From Psilocybe azurescens (Eukaryota > Basidiomycota > Agaricomycetes > Agaricales > Agrocybaceae), in assembly GCA_023853785.1 (NCBI GenBank), contig JAJIRX010000777.1, positions 1 through 64,000 of the forward strand: DNA of 64,000 bases, read 5' to 3'. Below the pieces are notes generated by a model. It searched no databases, had not been told where the DNA came from, and saw only the letters and a list, made by a program, of their open reading frames with translations. Both the position numbers and the translations under genes were made by a program. Below, in pieces: positions 24,106 through 37,066 of the stretch (its first letter is position 1; every line of letters begins with the position of its first letter).

Positions 24106-27018
24106 TTGGCCAATACGCCACCATCTGACTCCCCATCGCCTTCAGACGGACAGAAGCCTATAAAGAGACGCTTGCAGGGAGCATGCGAAGAATGCAGGAG
24201 AAGGAAGAGTGAGTACAGTCAACGAATATATCTATGAAGATGTTGGCTTATTTTGCGATCAATCAAGTCAAATGTAGCCTTGCTATCTGTTCCATGGATA
24301 GATTCTATCTCATCGACTTTCTTCACCAGGTGATAGCGCCAAAAGACCAGGGAGGATCTGTACGTCTTGCGAAGCCTCCAACATTGAATGCTCCTCTGTC
24401 CCTCCTCAGGTATCAAAATAGCGCTTAGAAAATGACCCAATAAGCTGATTAATATCTTCAGAGACCCCAAATACGCAAGCAGCAAGCGTGAGGACCTAAT
24501 GTTCTATTTTAACATCCGTGCTGACGCTTGGTTCATGCAGATATATTCGCATACTGGAGGCGAGAGTAAATAGACTAGAGAGTTATATACAGGCGGTATA
24601 GTATCTCGTCGACCACGATACATATTTATGTTCTTATGAGGTTTTTACATAGCTATATCCAGGGGAAGAGGTGGACCAAATTATAAGCCGGCCACCAAAC
24701 GCTGAGCGTGCCAGTCAAAGCTCGTTCAAATTCCGGAACCCAGTATTGTCCGACGTGTGTTTAGAACCTTCAAACTCCACCGAAACCCAAGACAATTTGG
24801 ACTTCCCAGAGGATGATGATGATCTTGCACATGTGGAGTTAACTGAGCACATAAGTCGGCTATCTTTAGGTCCTTCACAAAAGACTCGATTTTTGGTCAG
24901 GCCAGGTAAGGTGTTCTGAATCGACCATGAATTCAATACGCTGACGTATTGCCCATAGTCCATTCATGATCGCTAAGCATGCCTCAACAATCAGAAGTAA
25001 AATAACTGGTGTACCTGATACTGGTCTGGATCCAGGTGGATATAAACGACCGATTTTCTGGGACATGAGCCCGGTATGTTTGTTTAATAAACAATCCAAA
25101 ATTTCTCAACGAATGGGTTCCTCGTAGTGGGAGTCGAAATATGTGAACTCATCGGAAACATCATATGTGTATCCTGACTACGATCTTCTCATGAACCTGG
25201 TGACTTTATATTTTGAGAAAAACAAATAGTCTTATCCCTCTTCTCCACGCACCAACGTTTTTGAGGTTATTAGCGTCTGGACGGCATTACTGGGACGCAT
25301 CGTTTGGAATGACCGTGCTCCTGGTTTGCGCTATTGGATCAAAGTATTCCGATGATCCTCGTGTGATCAGTGAAATGGATGCCGGTGCTCCTGGCTTGTC
25401 CTCTGGGTGGCATTACTTCAGCCAGGTTCCGGTGCACCGAAAGATTCAGCTCTTGAAGACGAATGTTTACGATCTTCAATATTATTTTGTGGGTCGGAAT
25501 CTCCAACCATTTGATATGCGCTAATTTAAGATAGCTTGCCGCCTTGTATCTCCATGGTACTTCCATGGCCCCGGCCGTCTGCAATATTGTCGGAATTGGG
25601 CTTCGATATGCTTTGGACTTGGGTATACATAGACGACGAGGGAGAAAGTCGGCCAACTGCAGAAGACGAACTTTTGAAACGTGCCTTCTGGTTGGTTTCA
25701 CATAATATACCCCTTAGTTAAGGTCACATTTTGACGCACTACTAATTTTCAGGGCGCTATTCTGTTTTGACCAGATCAATAATTCGTACTTTGGTCGGCC
25801 TTCTGGGGTTGCACATGATGCGTGAGTCATTATGCAGCTTTTATTTTCCTTCATCGTACTAATGACGTGGACAGATTTGACGTGGAGTATCCCATTGAAT
25901 GCGATGATGAGTATTGGGAGCACGAAGATCCTGGACGAGCCTTCCAGCAACCACCTGGAAAGCCATCTTCTATCACCAGTTTCGTATGCTTCATCAAACT
26001 CTGCGAAATACTCGGACTTGCCTCAAGGATGCTGTACACTACGACTAAAAAATCTAAAATTCAATCGGGCTCTCTTGGCCACGACTGGGAGGCACAAACA
26101 GTAGCCGAACTCGACTCGTCAATGAACAAGTGGAAGGATTCCCTCCCAGAACATCGTACGCCAAATACCCTTTTTATCCTCAGCTCTGCTTACCAATTAT
26201 TCCGCCGCAGTTATCTGGGACCCACAAAGACAGGACGACCTCCTCTTCCAACAGTCTGCAAATCTTCACGCTACGTTCTATTACGTACAGATCCAAGTGC
26301 ACCGACCTTTCATGACCAAAAATCTCCTATGTCCTTCTCTTCTCTCGCAATGTGCACATATGCTGCCAGATCTTGTGCTAGTATTCAAGAGGCAGCTATG
26401 CTGCGAGACCTTCGTGTTCTCCCTAATACAATGGTGGGCTTCCTTTGAATATCATTCGCTTTTGATGCTGCGTGGCTCTGACAAATGTTACAGTTCAGCA
26501 CGTTTACTGCAGCAATCATCACGATCCTGTTCCTATGGGGCAGCCAACGACCAGGATATGTGGGCGATCCTCAAAAGATATGGAAAATCTTCTGAAATGT
26601 GTCAATGTGCTTAGTGAATGCGAGAAAAGGTCAGTCAAAGCATCTCATTCCCTGTCAGATTATCTTACAGATTATTAGGTGGCATTCCGCTGGATCGCTT
26701 GTGTAATGTTCTCCCAAACCTACAATGTTTATCATTACTTACACGCTTCGCTATAGTGACATCTTAAAAGACGCTGGAGCATTAAGGCGACATCAGCCTA
26801 CGACAAACACATCCATCCAGGACACGGAACTTGGAACAGAGAATCCCATCCAGATGCCCTCTTTCGCTGCTGGTGATAACCTCTCCTCTATGTTCGTTGC
26901 AGACCCGAACTTGGGGGATGACGACTGGGACTTTTATAAACTATTACTATCGCAAATGGATCCATCTTCAGGATTTAGCGTATTTAACAACCCCCAAACA
27001 TACAATGGGTATATGTGA
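24106..27018 (+). CDS. Zn2Cys6 fungal transcription factor, paralogue 1
   Basis: The binuclear zinc cluster is ACEECRRRK, then IKCDSAKRPGRICTSC and EASNIEC, spacing C-x2-C-x6-C-x9-C-x2-C-x6-C. It is built from exon 24106-24208, a 6-nt microexon 24268-24273 and exon 24330-24409. A short coiled linker (ILEARVNRLESYIQ) follows, then EEVDQIISRPP and the fungal-specific regulatory domain with TLYFEK, SFGMTVLLVCAIGSKYS, GWHYFSQVPVHRKI and HATFYYVQIQVHRPF. Slips: one A too many at 25218-25222, one base near 25650, one A missing at 26318-26322. The C-terminus (QMDPSSGFSVFNN) lacks the E-W exon found at the ends of the other two paralogues. It faces the amidase convergently. Its target genes are unknown; control of the amidase is a guess from position. 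Confidence 0.85.
24268..24273 (+). other. 6-nt microexon TCAAAT in Zn2Cys6 paralogue 1
   Basis: Flanked by AG on the left and GT on the right, with introns of 59 and 56 bp. Including it restores IKC, the third zinc-binding cysteine; skipping it loses that cysteine. The donor GTAGCC is weak. Confidence 0.65.
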
Positions 27019-27146
27019 ACGATCTTATTGCCGAGGTGAGCTCCGCTAGCCAGCTTGTGCGGGTTTAACTTGCTAGCTATGAGGAGCATAGAAACTTGGA
27101 AATTGTTATTTATGCTTTTATAGCATGTATGTAAGCAGTAGTCCGT

Positions 27147-29459
27147 CTACAACGGTGGGTTTGATAGCTTGGTTTTCAGTGCGGCATCAACGATTTCTCC
27201 CATGGCAATGACACCTTCCTCCTCCAATGTCCTCCCGACCAACTGGATACAGAGCGGGAGCATCTTTGAATGTGGCAGGGTCGTCTAAAATCATGTCAGT
27301 CGCAGATTAGCACTCGGTATGAAACCTCAAGCTCACAAAATTCATGATTAGCCCTGTCCAGCTCCGTGAAGAAATCGTGTGCGGGCTTCTTCGCATCCAA
27401 GAGTGGGTCAACTGAGAGGCCGGTTGGAATAACGAGAGCCGTATAGTCAAGCGCGTTCCATATCATGGTGTAGTTTGCAGACCTAGTTGATATTCAGAAT
27501 ATGAAGGCCAAGAACGTACAAACCAATGAACGCACCTATTCATTCCGTGAGGGGGGAGCAGCGTATGCCGCACAAGGCGAAATAATTGCGTCGATGGGCC
27601 TTCCCGTTCCCGTAGAGGTAACGGTTGCGTTCCAATGATCCAAATATTCTTGTCGTAGATCTCTGCGTTGTTTTTGGATTTGCCACAATTGATATGCCGA
27701 CAATCCATCGGCCAAAGGTCTGAAGTCCGGGATACCGGGATCAATGTAATCTGGGTCTTCAACGCCGGGGTTCATGCTGGCGACAAGGGGCTCCCCGGTA
27801 GGCTTTATAGTTACGCGATAATCCTCGGCTGCACCGGCAGACCAAATACCACCCTACTATAGTTTTAATGCGAATATGCATTAAGCATGGAAGAGTACTC
27901 ACGATTGCCTGATAGAGTGCGCCATGCTTAAGTGGTTTCCAATCCACGACTACACAATAAAGTGAGTTATACGAATACATTCCTATAGAGATTGTTCTCT
28001 GACCTTGGTGACCTGCATCGATCAACGCTTGCTTCGTGTGCTCTAACGCCCTGATAACGGGGGGATGCGGGAGAACGATCTCATCGTGCCACAAGATACC
28101 AAAAACCAACGACTTTCCATCGCCACCGTGATCGGAAAGATGGTATTCATCCTCGCTCCAGGGCTTCCTGACGACCAGAGGGTCCTTCAGCCAAGGAGTT
28201 TGGCCTACCACAGCTTTCATGAACCTCTTCGCCCCTTCTAAGCTGGTAGTCAAGGGTCCAAGGACTGACGGAACAGAGTCCTGACCCTCCATAGAGTTTA
28301 CGCACCCGGCATATGGAACTCTGCCGTAGGAAGGTCGCAGACCATATAGTCCATTGAATGCAGAAGGAATGCGGACGGAACTAATTTAAGATATCAGTAA
28401 CGAGGGAGCTGTGATAATATTAGAAACTCACCCTCCAATGTCAGATCCTACGCCTATTTAAAACCAGACGTTTGAGAAACACTCGACAGGTATCAATCAG
28501 TCAGCTTACCTAGTGGGCTTCCCTTGAGTGCTGTAGAAATAGATTAGACCTGGACGAATCTTGCTGGAATGCAACGCACCAATGAGAGCGCCTTCACCTC
28601 CTGAGGATCCTCCTGAGGTGAGCGAGCGATTGAACGGGTTCAGTGTACGACCAAACACGTAATTGAATGTTTCCGGCCACTATGAGATGATAGTTGTGAG
28701 ATGGTATGACCTGTTAAAATGGAAATAGATCATTACCATTAGGGTCTGGGGAATGTTGGTCTTGACGTATAGAACAGCTCCGCATGATTCAAGGATATCG
28801 GCGAGGACAGAGCTCTTCTCCGGATATTGATTAATCCACGATACGTAGCCTTGAGAACACCCACTACCGTTAGGAGTCACATTCGACGAATTCTGTAACT
28901 GATGTTGCGCACCTAGTGTTGATTCTATCCCCTTGATACTGATTTGGTCTTTCAACGATACAGGGAGTCCTATTTAGATGGGAACACGATTACGAACGGA
29001 ATGCGAATAATAATCATTTGAAGTACTTGCCGTGCAGAGGACCAATTACTTTCCCTGTGACTTTGAGGTGTTCATCCAGCTCAGCTGCCCGTGATAAGGC
29101 CCGTTCTATGAAGATCTCTGTTAGGCAATTGACCTTTGATACACTTAGTGCGAATTCAAAGCTAGGATCAAAGACTTCAGACGCACAAGTTGATGTGCGA
29201 TAATAGCACGCTTAGAGAAAGCGGTCGTGACTTCCACAGACGACCACGCTCCAGTTGCCAATTTTTCCAGCAACACATCGACATGAGTCGCAGTTATCTC
29301 CAGTTCCTTCTCCGTTAGCAAGCCACTCTTCTCGGGGAAGTCGATGACGTTGAGCGTATCCTTGGGCGGAAGATTTGTCAAAATCCATTCTTTGGGCACA
29401 GAAGCGGTTTGTCTTTCTCGTTTTTCGGCGACGATTTCTTTCCAATGCTTGGATGCCAT
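27147..29459 (-). CDS. Acetamidase-type amidase (amidase signature family)
   Basis: Starts MASKHWKEIVAEKRERQ and follows the order of fungal acetamidases: LTEKELEIT, GLPVSLKDQISIKG (catalytic Lys), GYVSWINQYPEKSSVLADIL, VKTNIPQTLM, NPFNRSLTSGGSSGGEGALIG (Ser of the Ser-cisSer-Lys triad), LGVGSDIGGSVRIPSAFNG, YGLRPSYGRVPYAG, and a C-terminal LVGRTLEEEGVIAMGEIVDAAL. At least eight short introns interrupt it. One C too many at about 27256-27258 (DAPAL to CIQLVGR) shifts the end of the frame. The family hydrolyses amides to acids and ammonia, usually in the cytosol, for nitrogen or carbon use. It sits between related Zn2Cys6 genes. About 550 residues, normal for the family. Confidence 0.9.
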
Positions 29460-30117
29460 ACGCTGGAATATTGCAGGAAGTAAGCAAGGATAATCTTGGG
29501 GTATTGTTACGGTAAGATAAGAAGTGCTCAGTGCTCACTTTATCAGAGATTCCAGGAGATCGGAATCACCTATTGCCGTTCTAATTCGAACCCAGAGGTG
29601 GAAAAAACCAGGCTAATTGAAGCGGCTATTAAGTAGTATGCCAGTTATGATGGTGTGATCAGAAAAATAGCCTGGGTAGATTCGAATTTGGACGAGAGTC
29701 GAGACTATATCCACTGAATGCCCCTCCCTCATGTGATCATTTTTGAAAGAATTTTCTCATGTCTGGGGTGATGAAATCAAGTGGCAACCTGTTCGCGCGC
29801 TCCGTCGTATTGAAATCTGAAAGGCGCTTTACAGGATGGGAGCATAACTTGAGCATGGCAGGGACAGGTAGGACAGGGTTCAAAATGTCCTGGGAACTTG
29901 CCGGAACAAATTTATGAGGCGGGATAACGGCCCGGGTTTATGCCGACTCTGCATGTCCATATTCTGCACTTCCTACTACACGGTACGTATGAGAATTATG
30001 AAATCTATTGATAGAGACCCAGTGCATATAAAGCAAATATAGCACTAAATTTAAGCCCAAATGTCCATCATGACTATGGAACTAACAGAGCAACGCCAAC
30101 AATCAATCTCCAATAAT
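29460..30117. other. Intergenic, amidase upstream region
   Basis: Upstream of the amidase and downstream of Zn2Cys6 paralogue 2. No gene or clear regulatory motif seen. Confidence 0.5.
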
Positions 30118-33100
30118 TCACGTTTCGCTCATGTTATTAAAATAGGCCTCCCACTCGTCCATACTGTGAGATTTTTGGCATGTCAGTAAATCCTGTGAAG
30201 AAAAGATGTGAATGTAATGGATATTTACTAGTTATACGCGGTTGGGACGTCGGACCAAAAGGTGAATGTGCTATCTCCCGGTAGGGAGCTGGATCTATTT
30301 TCATTGATAGAGAACGTAGCTTGATCTTCTTGATGCCTGGTGACATTGAGCGGTGCTAAACTCTGGACAGCACGCCATGCTTCCGCTCTCTGAACACCTT
30401 CCATCTCAGCGGAAAGTATCCCCGGGAGCTCCCATTCATCTACTGTAAGCGGCATTCCATTCATACCAAGTAAATCGGAATGGTTGAAAGTAGCATCTGA
30501 TTGTGCAGATAAATGTGTCGAGTATACTGGTGTATGTGTGTCGTCTCCGGTATCGAAGGGGGCTGGAAATAAGTTTCTGCCCTTGTCGACTGGTGTCGAT
30601 GCATAGCACCAGCCTCCCTCAGCATGTCACTAGAACAAGTAAACCACTATTTGCGAATCAATTGAAAAGGGTCTTACCCTAATGCACCTCCAGCATGCCA
30701 TCTAGAGAAGCTGACATTATCTCATGCATGACTTTCAACAATTGACGCTAACCTTTCCTCGATTGCTCTAAGAACGTTGAGACACTTCTGGAGATTCTCT
30801 GTCTCTTTGACATAATCACCTAAGTACCCCGGTTTTTGACTTCCCCACAGGCACAAAACCATGATGATTCCTGATGTGAACGCAGTGGACTAACGATGGC
30901 CGAGGGCATTGAGAATGCAGTATATATATAAGAAAGAATTAACGAACGATTGTGTTAGGGAGAACGAGAAGGTCTCTCGTAACTGCAGCCTCTTGAATAC
31001 GAGCACATGCTTTAGCTGCATTTGAACACATTGCGAGAGACGAGAATGATAATGCTGATTTTCTGTTCAGAAAAGGACGATGGATCTGAATCTGTAAGTA
31101 GTAGAAAGTAGAGTGGAGATTTGCCGCTTGGTTGAAAGAAAAGATCATCCTGTCTTTGAGGATCCCAGTCTACTACATCAAGTGCTCAATCAGAAAGTGA
31201 GTTCGACAGTAGGGACAGAACTTACAATATTGAGGCAGAGTCTTTCCATTTGTTCATCGATGAATCGAGTTCTGCGACTAATGACATCTCCCGCTCCTTT
31301 CTGTTTAATACTTTGGCGGGTGATATACAAACTCTTCAGCGCACATCCAAGGATTTCGCACAGTTTGATAAAGTGAACGAAACTTGTAATCGAGCATGGC
31401 TTTCCGGCGGGTTGCTGAAAAGTTTTCTCCGGATCATCACTCTCCCAGTATTCATCGTCGCATTCTATAGGATACTCTATATCAAACCTGTGAGATCACG
31501 TCCCCCGTTAGTTAAATGAATGCCATCATTTTCTTTAGAGACATACGATTCATGCGACACCGCACATGGTCGACCAAGAAACGAGTTTGTAATCTGATCC
31601 AGGCAGAAAAGAGCCCTGTTCATGAACTAGCTAATTAGATTAAAAGAAATGATGAAGAGTAACACCGTAACGAACCAGAAGACTCGCTTTTGCAGCTCAT
31701 ATTCGGTGGAGGGCTTTGAACCTACGGGGGCTTTCCGACGATGTGAGCCTATTTCTAGGCCATATCTGAGCCCAATGGCGACCATGTTGGGAACGGCATG
31801 GCCCACTGAGGTAGAATTAAGATAAAGCCCGGCAAGCTATGGGTTGTTTTTCAAATCGAAAGGAGGAAGACACTCCACAAGTACACAGAAACTTACACAA
31901 TAATATTGTAGGTCATAAACGCTGGACTTGAACAGCATCAATTTGCGATGAATCGGAACCTGGCAATAGTAATGCCACCCCGCAGACAGAGCAGGAGCAG
32001 GGAGCATCCGGTACGCTGATTACTCTAGGGTCCTTTGAATATCGAGATCCAATGGCACAAACTAGGAGTACTGTCATTCCAAAGGATGAATCAAAATGAT
32101 GCTGCCCAGATGTCAGTGAACGCATGAACGTAGGACGGTGAAGGACGGGAATAAGACTGTTCGTCTTCTCAAAATACAAAGATACAAGGTCGAGGAGGAG
32201 GTCGTCTTCGGGATAAACGTAGGCCACTTCCGGAGATGTTATAGACGCCAGTTCCCACTACATTGCATGAGTTGATATCCAACAATTTGGGGTACTAGGG
32301 TACGTACAGGATGCAAGCCCCAATATAGAGCTCGTCTATTTGCCTTAGGATCAAGTCCGGTATCCAATTCGCCGGTAATTTTACTCCTTATAGCCGAGAC
32401 ACGCGTCATGACCATGAAAGGACTGTAGGTAGCACATTCGTTATTTGCCTATTGAAGTCAGTGGAAGAACAAGCCTACCTCGCCTGCCCATAAAAGCGAC
32501 CCTTAGGTATGGGAGTTAAAGAGAGCCGACCCATATGTTCTGCCAGAGAAACATGAGCAAGATCGTCAGTATCTGATATGTCTGAGTCATCTTCTGGCGT
32601 TGACGAAGTAGAGTCTAAAGTGATAGACTGAACGATAGGGTATTTTGGCTGCGATTGAGAGTCGGAGGTACTGGAGTGTGGCGGTTTGCTGATAATATAA
32701 TCCACATCCATACCAGGATGAAGCTAACAATAATATCTGTATTAGTATGACGACATCGTAAAGCTCAGAACAATTTACTGCTCGAATATAACCCTCCAAT
32801 CTCCTTATTCTTGTCTCTAAAATCTTGATGTAGCTATAGCAGAAACATAAGAAACTGGAGACCTGATAGTGATGACAGTGACGCGTACGATTGCTGCATT
32901 TGTGCTTTCTGTAGATATATTGATGTCATTCTTTAAAACTTACTAGAAGTTGAGCTAAATCTGGAACACCTTAGGTATTGTTGGAATGCACTGGGTGTTG
33001 AATAGCTCGCAGTTTGTGCATCTCCTTCCTGGCCGCTTTGCACTGTCGCCTGCAAGTACGAAGTCGTCGCTCAATTATTGAGATTGTGTAACATTTAGCT

Positions 33101-33294
33101 ACTTGAGATCAAAACATACATCGCGCTTTGAAGAGGTTCAAAGTTCGGATATTCATGCTTCAAATCCATGAGGTCGACTTACTTTTCTTGTTCCTGCACT
33201 CTTCGCATGCTCCTCGCAACCGAGACCTCATTGGCCTTTGACCTTCCTGTAGAGAGTGTTGAAAATCTGTCGGTGCCATGGTATGGGCTGACAT
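30118..33294 (-). CDS. Zn2Cys6 fungal transcription factor, paralogue 2
   Basis: Start at 33294 (MSAHTMAPTDF) or 33279. The zinc cluster is RGACEECRNKK, a 6-nt microexon (33120-33125), then CDSAKRPGRRCTNC and ELFNTQC. Downstream are MDVDYIISKPP, DDLAHVSLAEHMGRLSL, DLVSLYFEKTNSLIPVLH, SFGMTVLLVCAIGSRYS, VAIGLRYGLEIGSHRRK, ECDDEYWESDDPEKTFQQP and SALSFSSLAMCSNAAKACA. The C-terminal part has STFTFWSDVPTAYN, then an intron and a last exon MDEWEAYFNNM ending at 30118. At least one slip disturbs the middle (around 31990-32015, DAP to LSAGWHYYCQVPIHRK). Same orientation as paralogue 3, with 667 bp between them. Fungal-specific regulator domain; targets unknown. Confidence 0.82.
33120..33125 (-). other. 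6-nt microexon CGCGAT in Zn2Cys6 paralogue 2
   Basis: On the minus strand the context is CAAAG|CGCGAT|GTATGT, a good donor. Introns are 57 and 70 bp. It supplies T-R and the first base of the third cysteine codon, in the same phase as paralogue 1. Confidence 0.65.
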
Positions 33295-33961
33295 TGGGCG
33301 TATGTAGTAGAGTATCTTAGCACGGAAGTGCCTTCTAGGCGTTTGAACGTTTGACCTTTTAATTTGGAAATAAAGGCTATCTGCTGCGGCACCTGTCGTG
33401 TCACTAATAGTAACACCTCGTGGGATTGATTTTGTCAGACCGTCATGCACGTATGCAAGTCCCGCCCCGAAACATTGACAGATTGACTACCATTGAATTC
33501 AGAGTTGGCGTGCTGACATTGTTGAACTGGATAAGGACGATTTTTATGATCATAATGGTTTGTAATGCTAGGCCGGGCACCGGCAAGCGAGAATTAGACG
33601 CAGAATTGCGCTTTTACCCTCGATTGCGCATCGAAGTTTTGATGACGCGAGCATCGCAATCTAATCTATGGCCCGTGTTGTGTCTTGGCTGTGGCTTAGC
33701 AGCTGCGCTCAGCGCTTTACATTTCTGAAACACCTACTGGCCGTAGCGCAAGTCAGTACACCAATACATTGAATTCGAAGTATATGAGGGATGATTTAGT
33801 ATGCTCAAACATGTTCGGCGGGGCCGGATCGATGTGCCTCACGTTGAAGATCTTTATGCCCAACAAATAATTCACAGTTAATTTAGGTCTGCTTCTGATA
33901 TATGGGAATGAGGCACGGAGTGAAGAGGAAACTCATGCAGATACGGAGTAAGAATTACATG
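33295..33961. other. Intergenic between Zn2Cys6 paralogues 2 and 3
   Basis: No gene seen. A short inverted GC-rich sequence (gccgggcaccggc, ~33572) is present. Confidence 0.5.
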
Positions 33962-36900
33962 CTATTCCTGAGTTACGTCTCGCACATACGAGTCCCACTC
34001 CTCGAAGCTAGATAGAATGATATTTGAGTAACCACGTTAGACGGACGACAGGATGACAATAGTTCACCGGCTAAACGCAGTGGAAGCATCGGTCCAGAAT
34101 GTAAATGTATCGTTAACATTTGCAGGCTCAGGCAACTGGGCAGCGTTGGGAGCTGCAACCTGAATATTGGCGCTAGTACTCTCAGTGGCCGGTCGCACCT
34201 CACGATGGCCCATCTCCGTAAGGAGCAGTCTATAAAGATCCCAATTAGTGTTTGAAGATGTGTCCTCTGTGGGCAGGGAGAGGAAGTGATGTTCGAAAAT
34301 GTCATGGGCCGACGAGTTTGTTTGGCTGGTGTTTTCCATCGTCAAACTTTGCGTCTGAAGTGCAGGATCGTCATATTGACTAATTGCACCAGCCTCACAG
34401 AGAATATCACTGTTCCATAAATATAAGCCACAGAAATGATCAATCACAGGGATAAGGTAAAACCCTTACCGAAATGCACCAGCACTATGCCATCTACGAC
34501 ATTTACGATTAATGAGGAATAAATCTGTGGAAATATTATAGAAAATCGTACATTGACTCGCATTCTCCTAGAATCTTGACGCATTTCAGAAGGTTTCCCT
34601 TCTCTTTTTTAAGGTCACCAACATAACCAGGGCGCTGGCTACCCCATAGACACAAAACTGTGATAATGCCCGCAGTAAACGCATTATGCTTTCGTCCAAC
34701 ATGGTCAAAATGAGCAATTCAAAGTATAACAGTGAACAACGAACTACAGTTATGGGGAGGACTACACGGTCTCTCGCCATCGCCGCCTCCTGGATATTGG
34801 CGCATGATCTAGCAGCGTTTGTACACATGGCAAGTGACGAGAACGACAAAGAGGACTGTTTGGTCAAGAATGGGCGATGGACTTGAATTTGTACATAGAA
34901 GAACGTTGCGTGAAGATTGGCTGTTTGTTGGAAGAATACTGAATTTTCTCTGTCGGGATCCCAGAGCACTATAAAAAAAATCAGCATCATTCAGCGACAA
35001 GAGAATATATAGTTCACAATGTGGGGGAGGGAAGCCTTCCATTTGTTTAGTGACGAGTCGAGCTCTGCCACCATTCGCATGTCCCAATCGTTTCCAAAAT
35101 ATCCTGAAAGAATTCTCGATTTCTTCGTGCAATAGAGCGTCCTTGATGCAAAACCGAGTATTTCGCATAATTTAATGAGATAAACAAAGTTGGAGATCAC
35201 ACAAGGCTTTCCGGGAGGTTGTTTGAAAGCTTTCTCTGGATCCTCATCTTCCCAGTATTCATCATCGCACTCAATTGGATACTCAATATCAAAGCTGAGA
35301 ATGTCACACCGTTGGTTAGCTGTACATTAGTGCGCAATTGACCTCAGTTAGATGACTCACGATTCGTGGGAGATTCCGAAAGGCCGACCATAGAACGAAT
35401 TGATGGTGGAATCCAAGCAAAATAGAGCCCTGGGCTATCGATGAGTGAACTCAAAATGATTATGGAGGCTACAATTGGCGAACCAAAAGGCCCGTTTCAA
35501 CAGCTCAGCATCAGCCGAAGACTGAGTTTTTCCCTTCCGACGGTGTGCGCCCAACTCAATGGCGTAGCGTAGTCCAATACCGACAAGATTGCAAGATACA
35601 GGGCACAAGGATGTACCACTCATATATATCGCAGCGAGCTAAATTCACGATAATCAGAAAGATCGTACGACGAAGGGAACGGTCAACGTACCGAGTAGTA
35701 CTGCAGATCGTCAACAGTAGCAGTGTAAAGCATTATCTTCCGGTGTATCGGTATCTGGGAGAAATAATGCCACCCGGCAGACATAGCTGGCTTCTGATGA
35801 TCCGGCGTATAGAAAACACGAGGATCTGTTGAGTATCTAGATGCATTGGCGCAAACTAAGAGAACGATCATTCCAAATGATTGATCCCGGTAATGTTTCC
35901 AAGACATAAGTGCTTCCATGAAGGTTGGCTCGTGAAGAATTGGAAGCAAGGTGTTAATTTTCTCGAAGTAAATAGTCACCAGGCTTAGGAGAAGATCGAA
36001 ATCAGGAAAGACATAAGTCGTTTCGGGGAGGTTACATATTCCAACTCCCACTGCAGAACACCTGGTCAACATCATGTTGTTTGAGCATGTTTACAGATAC
36101 GCACCGGATTCATAATCCAGAACAAGGGTCGTCTAAAATGCTTCAGATCCCATCCAGTATCTGGTACACCTGCGAGTTGGCTCCTCAAAGCCGAGGCTTG
36201 CTGAGCAGCCATAATCGGGCTTTATTCACTTAGCCAGATTTTCTACTTTTCAAATGAAGACCTTACCTCGCCTGGCCAAGGAACCGTTTCGCTGCAGTTG
36301 GATTTAAAGAGATTCGTTCCATCTGCTCTGCTAATATTACATGACCGATATCATCTGCCTCAGATATTTCCGAGAAGTCTTCTGGTCTCGTTGGAGAAGA
36401 TGTTTCATTAATGATGGGGTCTTTCGAGGACATAAGCACTGCGGCTCTATGGACGGGAGGGCCATGAGCTCGCCCATCAGTAAACGGCGGAGGCTTGCTG
36501 ATAATGTAATCCACATCTTCGTTTGGGGAGAGCTGTCGACATTCACCGTTAAGCAAGCAGTCTAGCACAAGGTTGGAATTCATTCACCGCCTGAATATAT
36601 CCTTCTAACCTCTTTATCCTTGCTTCCAGAATCCGAATATAACTACAAGGGAGCAAATGAGTAACAACCAATTTGAGAATAATTTTCATACTCTTGTTGT
36701 TTTTGTATTTGAGATCTCTGTAAGCAAGCAACGTCGTCAAAGCCACAACCACCAACAGCGATAGACTACAATACCTGAGGTACAACAAAGTTGCATTCGA
36801 TATTGGCAAGCTCACAATTTGTGCATTTAATTCCGGGCCTTTTTGCGCTATCGCCTGGAAGGATCGTGTTCAAAAGAGTAAGGGTACCTTCAAGAAAATA

Positions 36901-37066
36901 TTGTGCCTTACACCTGCCTACAGAAACAGAATTGACGATCAAATACTATGGAGATCGTACGGCTAAGTATACTCACTCTTTTTCTTCTACATTCCGCGCA
37001 GGCTCTCTGGGACCGTCTTATAATAGGTTTCTCTGTATCAGCAGAGGGAAGTACTCCGCTCGACAT
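33962..37066 (-). CDS. Zn2Cys6 fungal transcription factor, paralogue 3
   Basis: Start at 37066 (MSSGVLPSADTEKP). The zinc cluster is RACAECRRKR, a 6-nt microexon (36912-36917), then CDSAKRPGIKCTNC and ELANIEC. Then come ILEARIKRLEGYIQ, EDVDYIISKPP, GHVILAEQMERISL, LVTIYFEKINTLLPILH, SFGMIVLLVCANASRYS, GWHYFSQIPIHRKIM, GIGLRYAIELGAHRRK and HATFFYVQIQVHRPF. The end is NDTFTFWTDASTAFS, an intron, and a last exon FEEWDSYVRDV ending at 33962. The first exon ends in phase 0 where the other two end in phase 1; one extra A in the A5 run at 36979-36983 would restore agreement. Closely related to paralogues 1 and 2 along its length. Confidence 0.83.
36912..36917 (-). other. 6-nt microexon GCAGGT in Zn2Cys6 paralogue 3
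   Basis: Minus-strand context CTGTAG|GCAGGT|GTAAGG with introns of 59 and 57 bp. It supplies S-R and the first base of the third cysteine codon. Confidence 0.6.

Noticed and set aside
33540..33720. Possible tRNA gene in a GC-rich stretch
   Set aside because: No A-box/B-box pair or cloverleaf could be made out.
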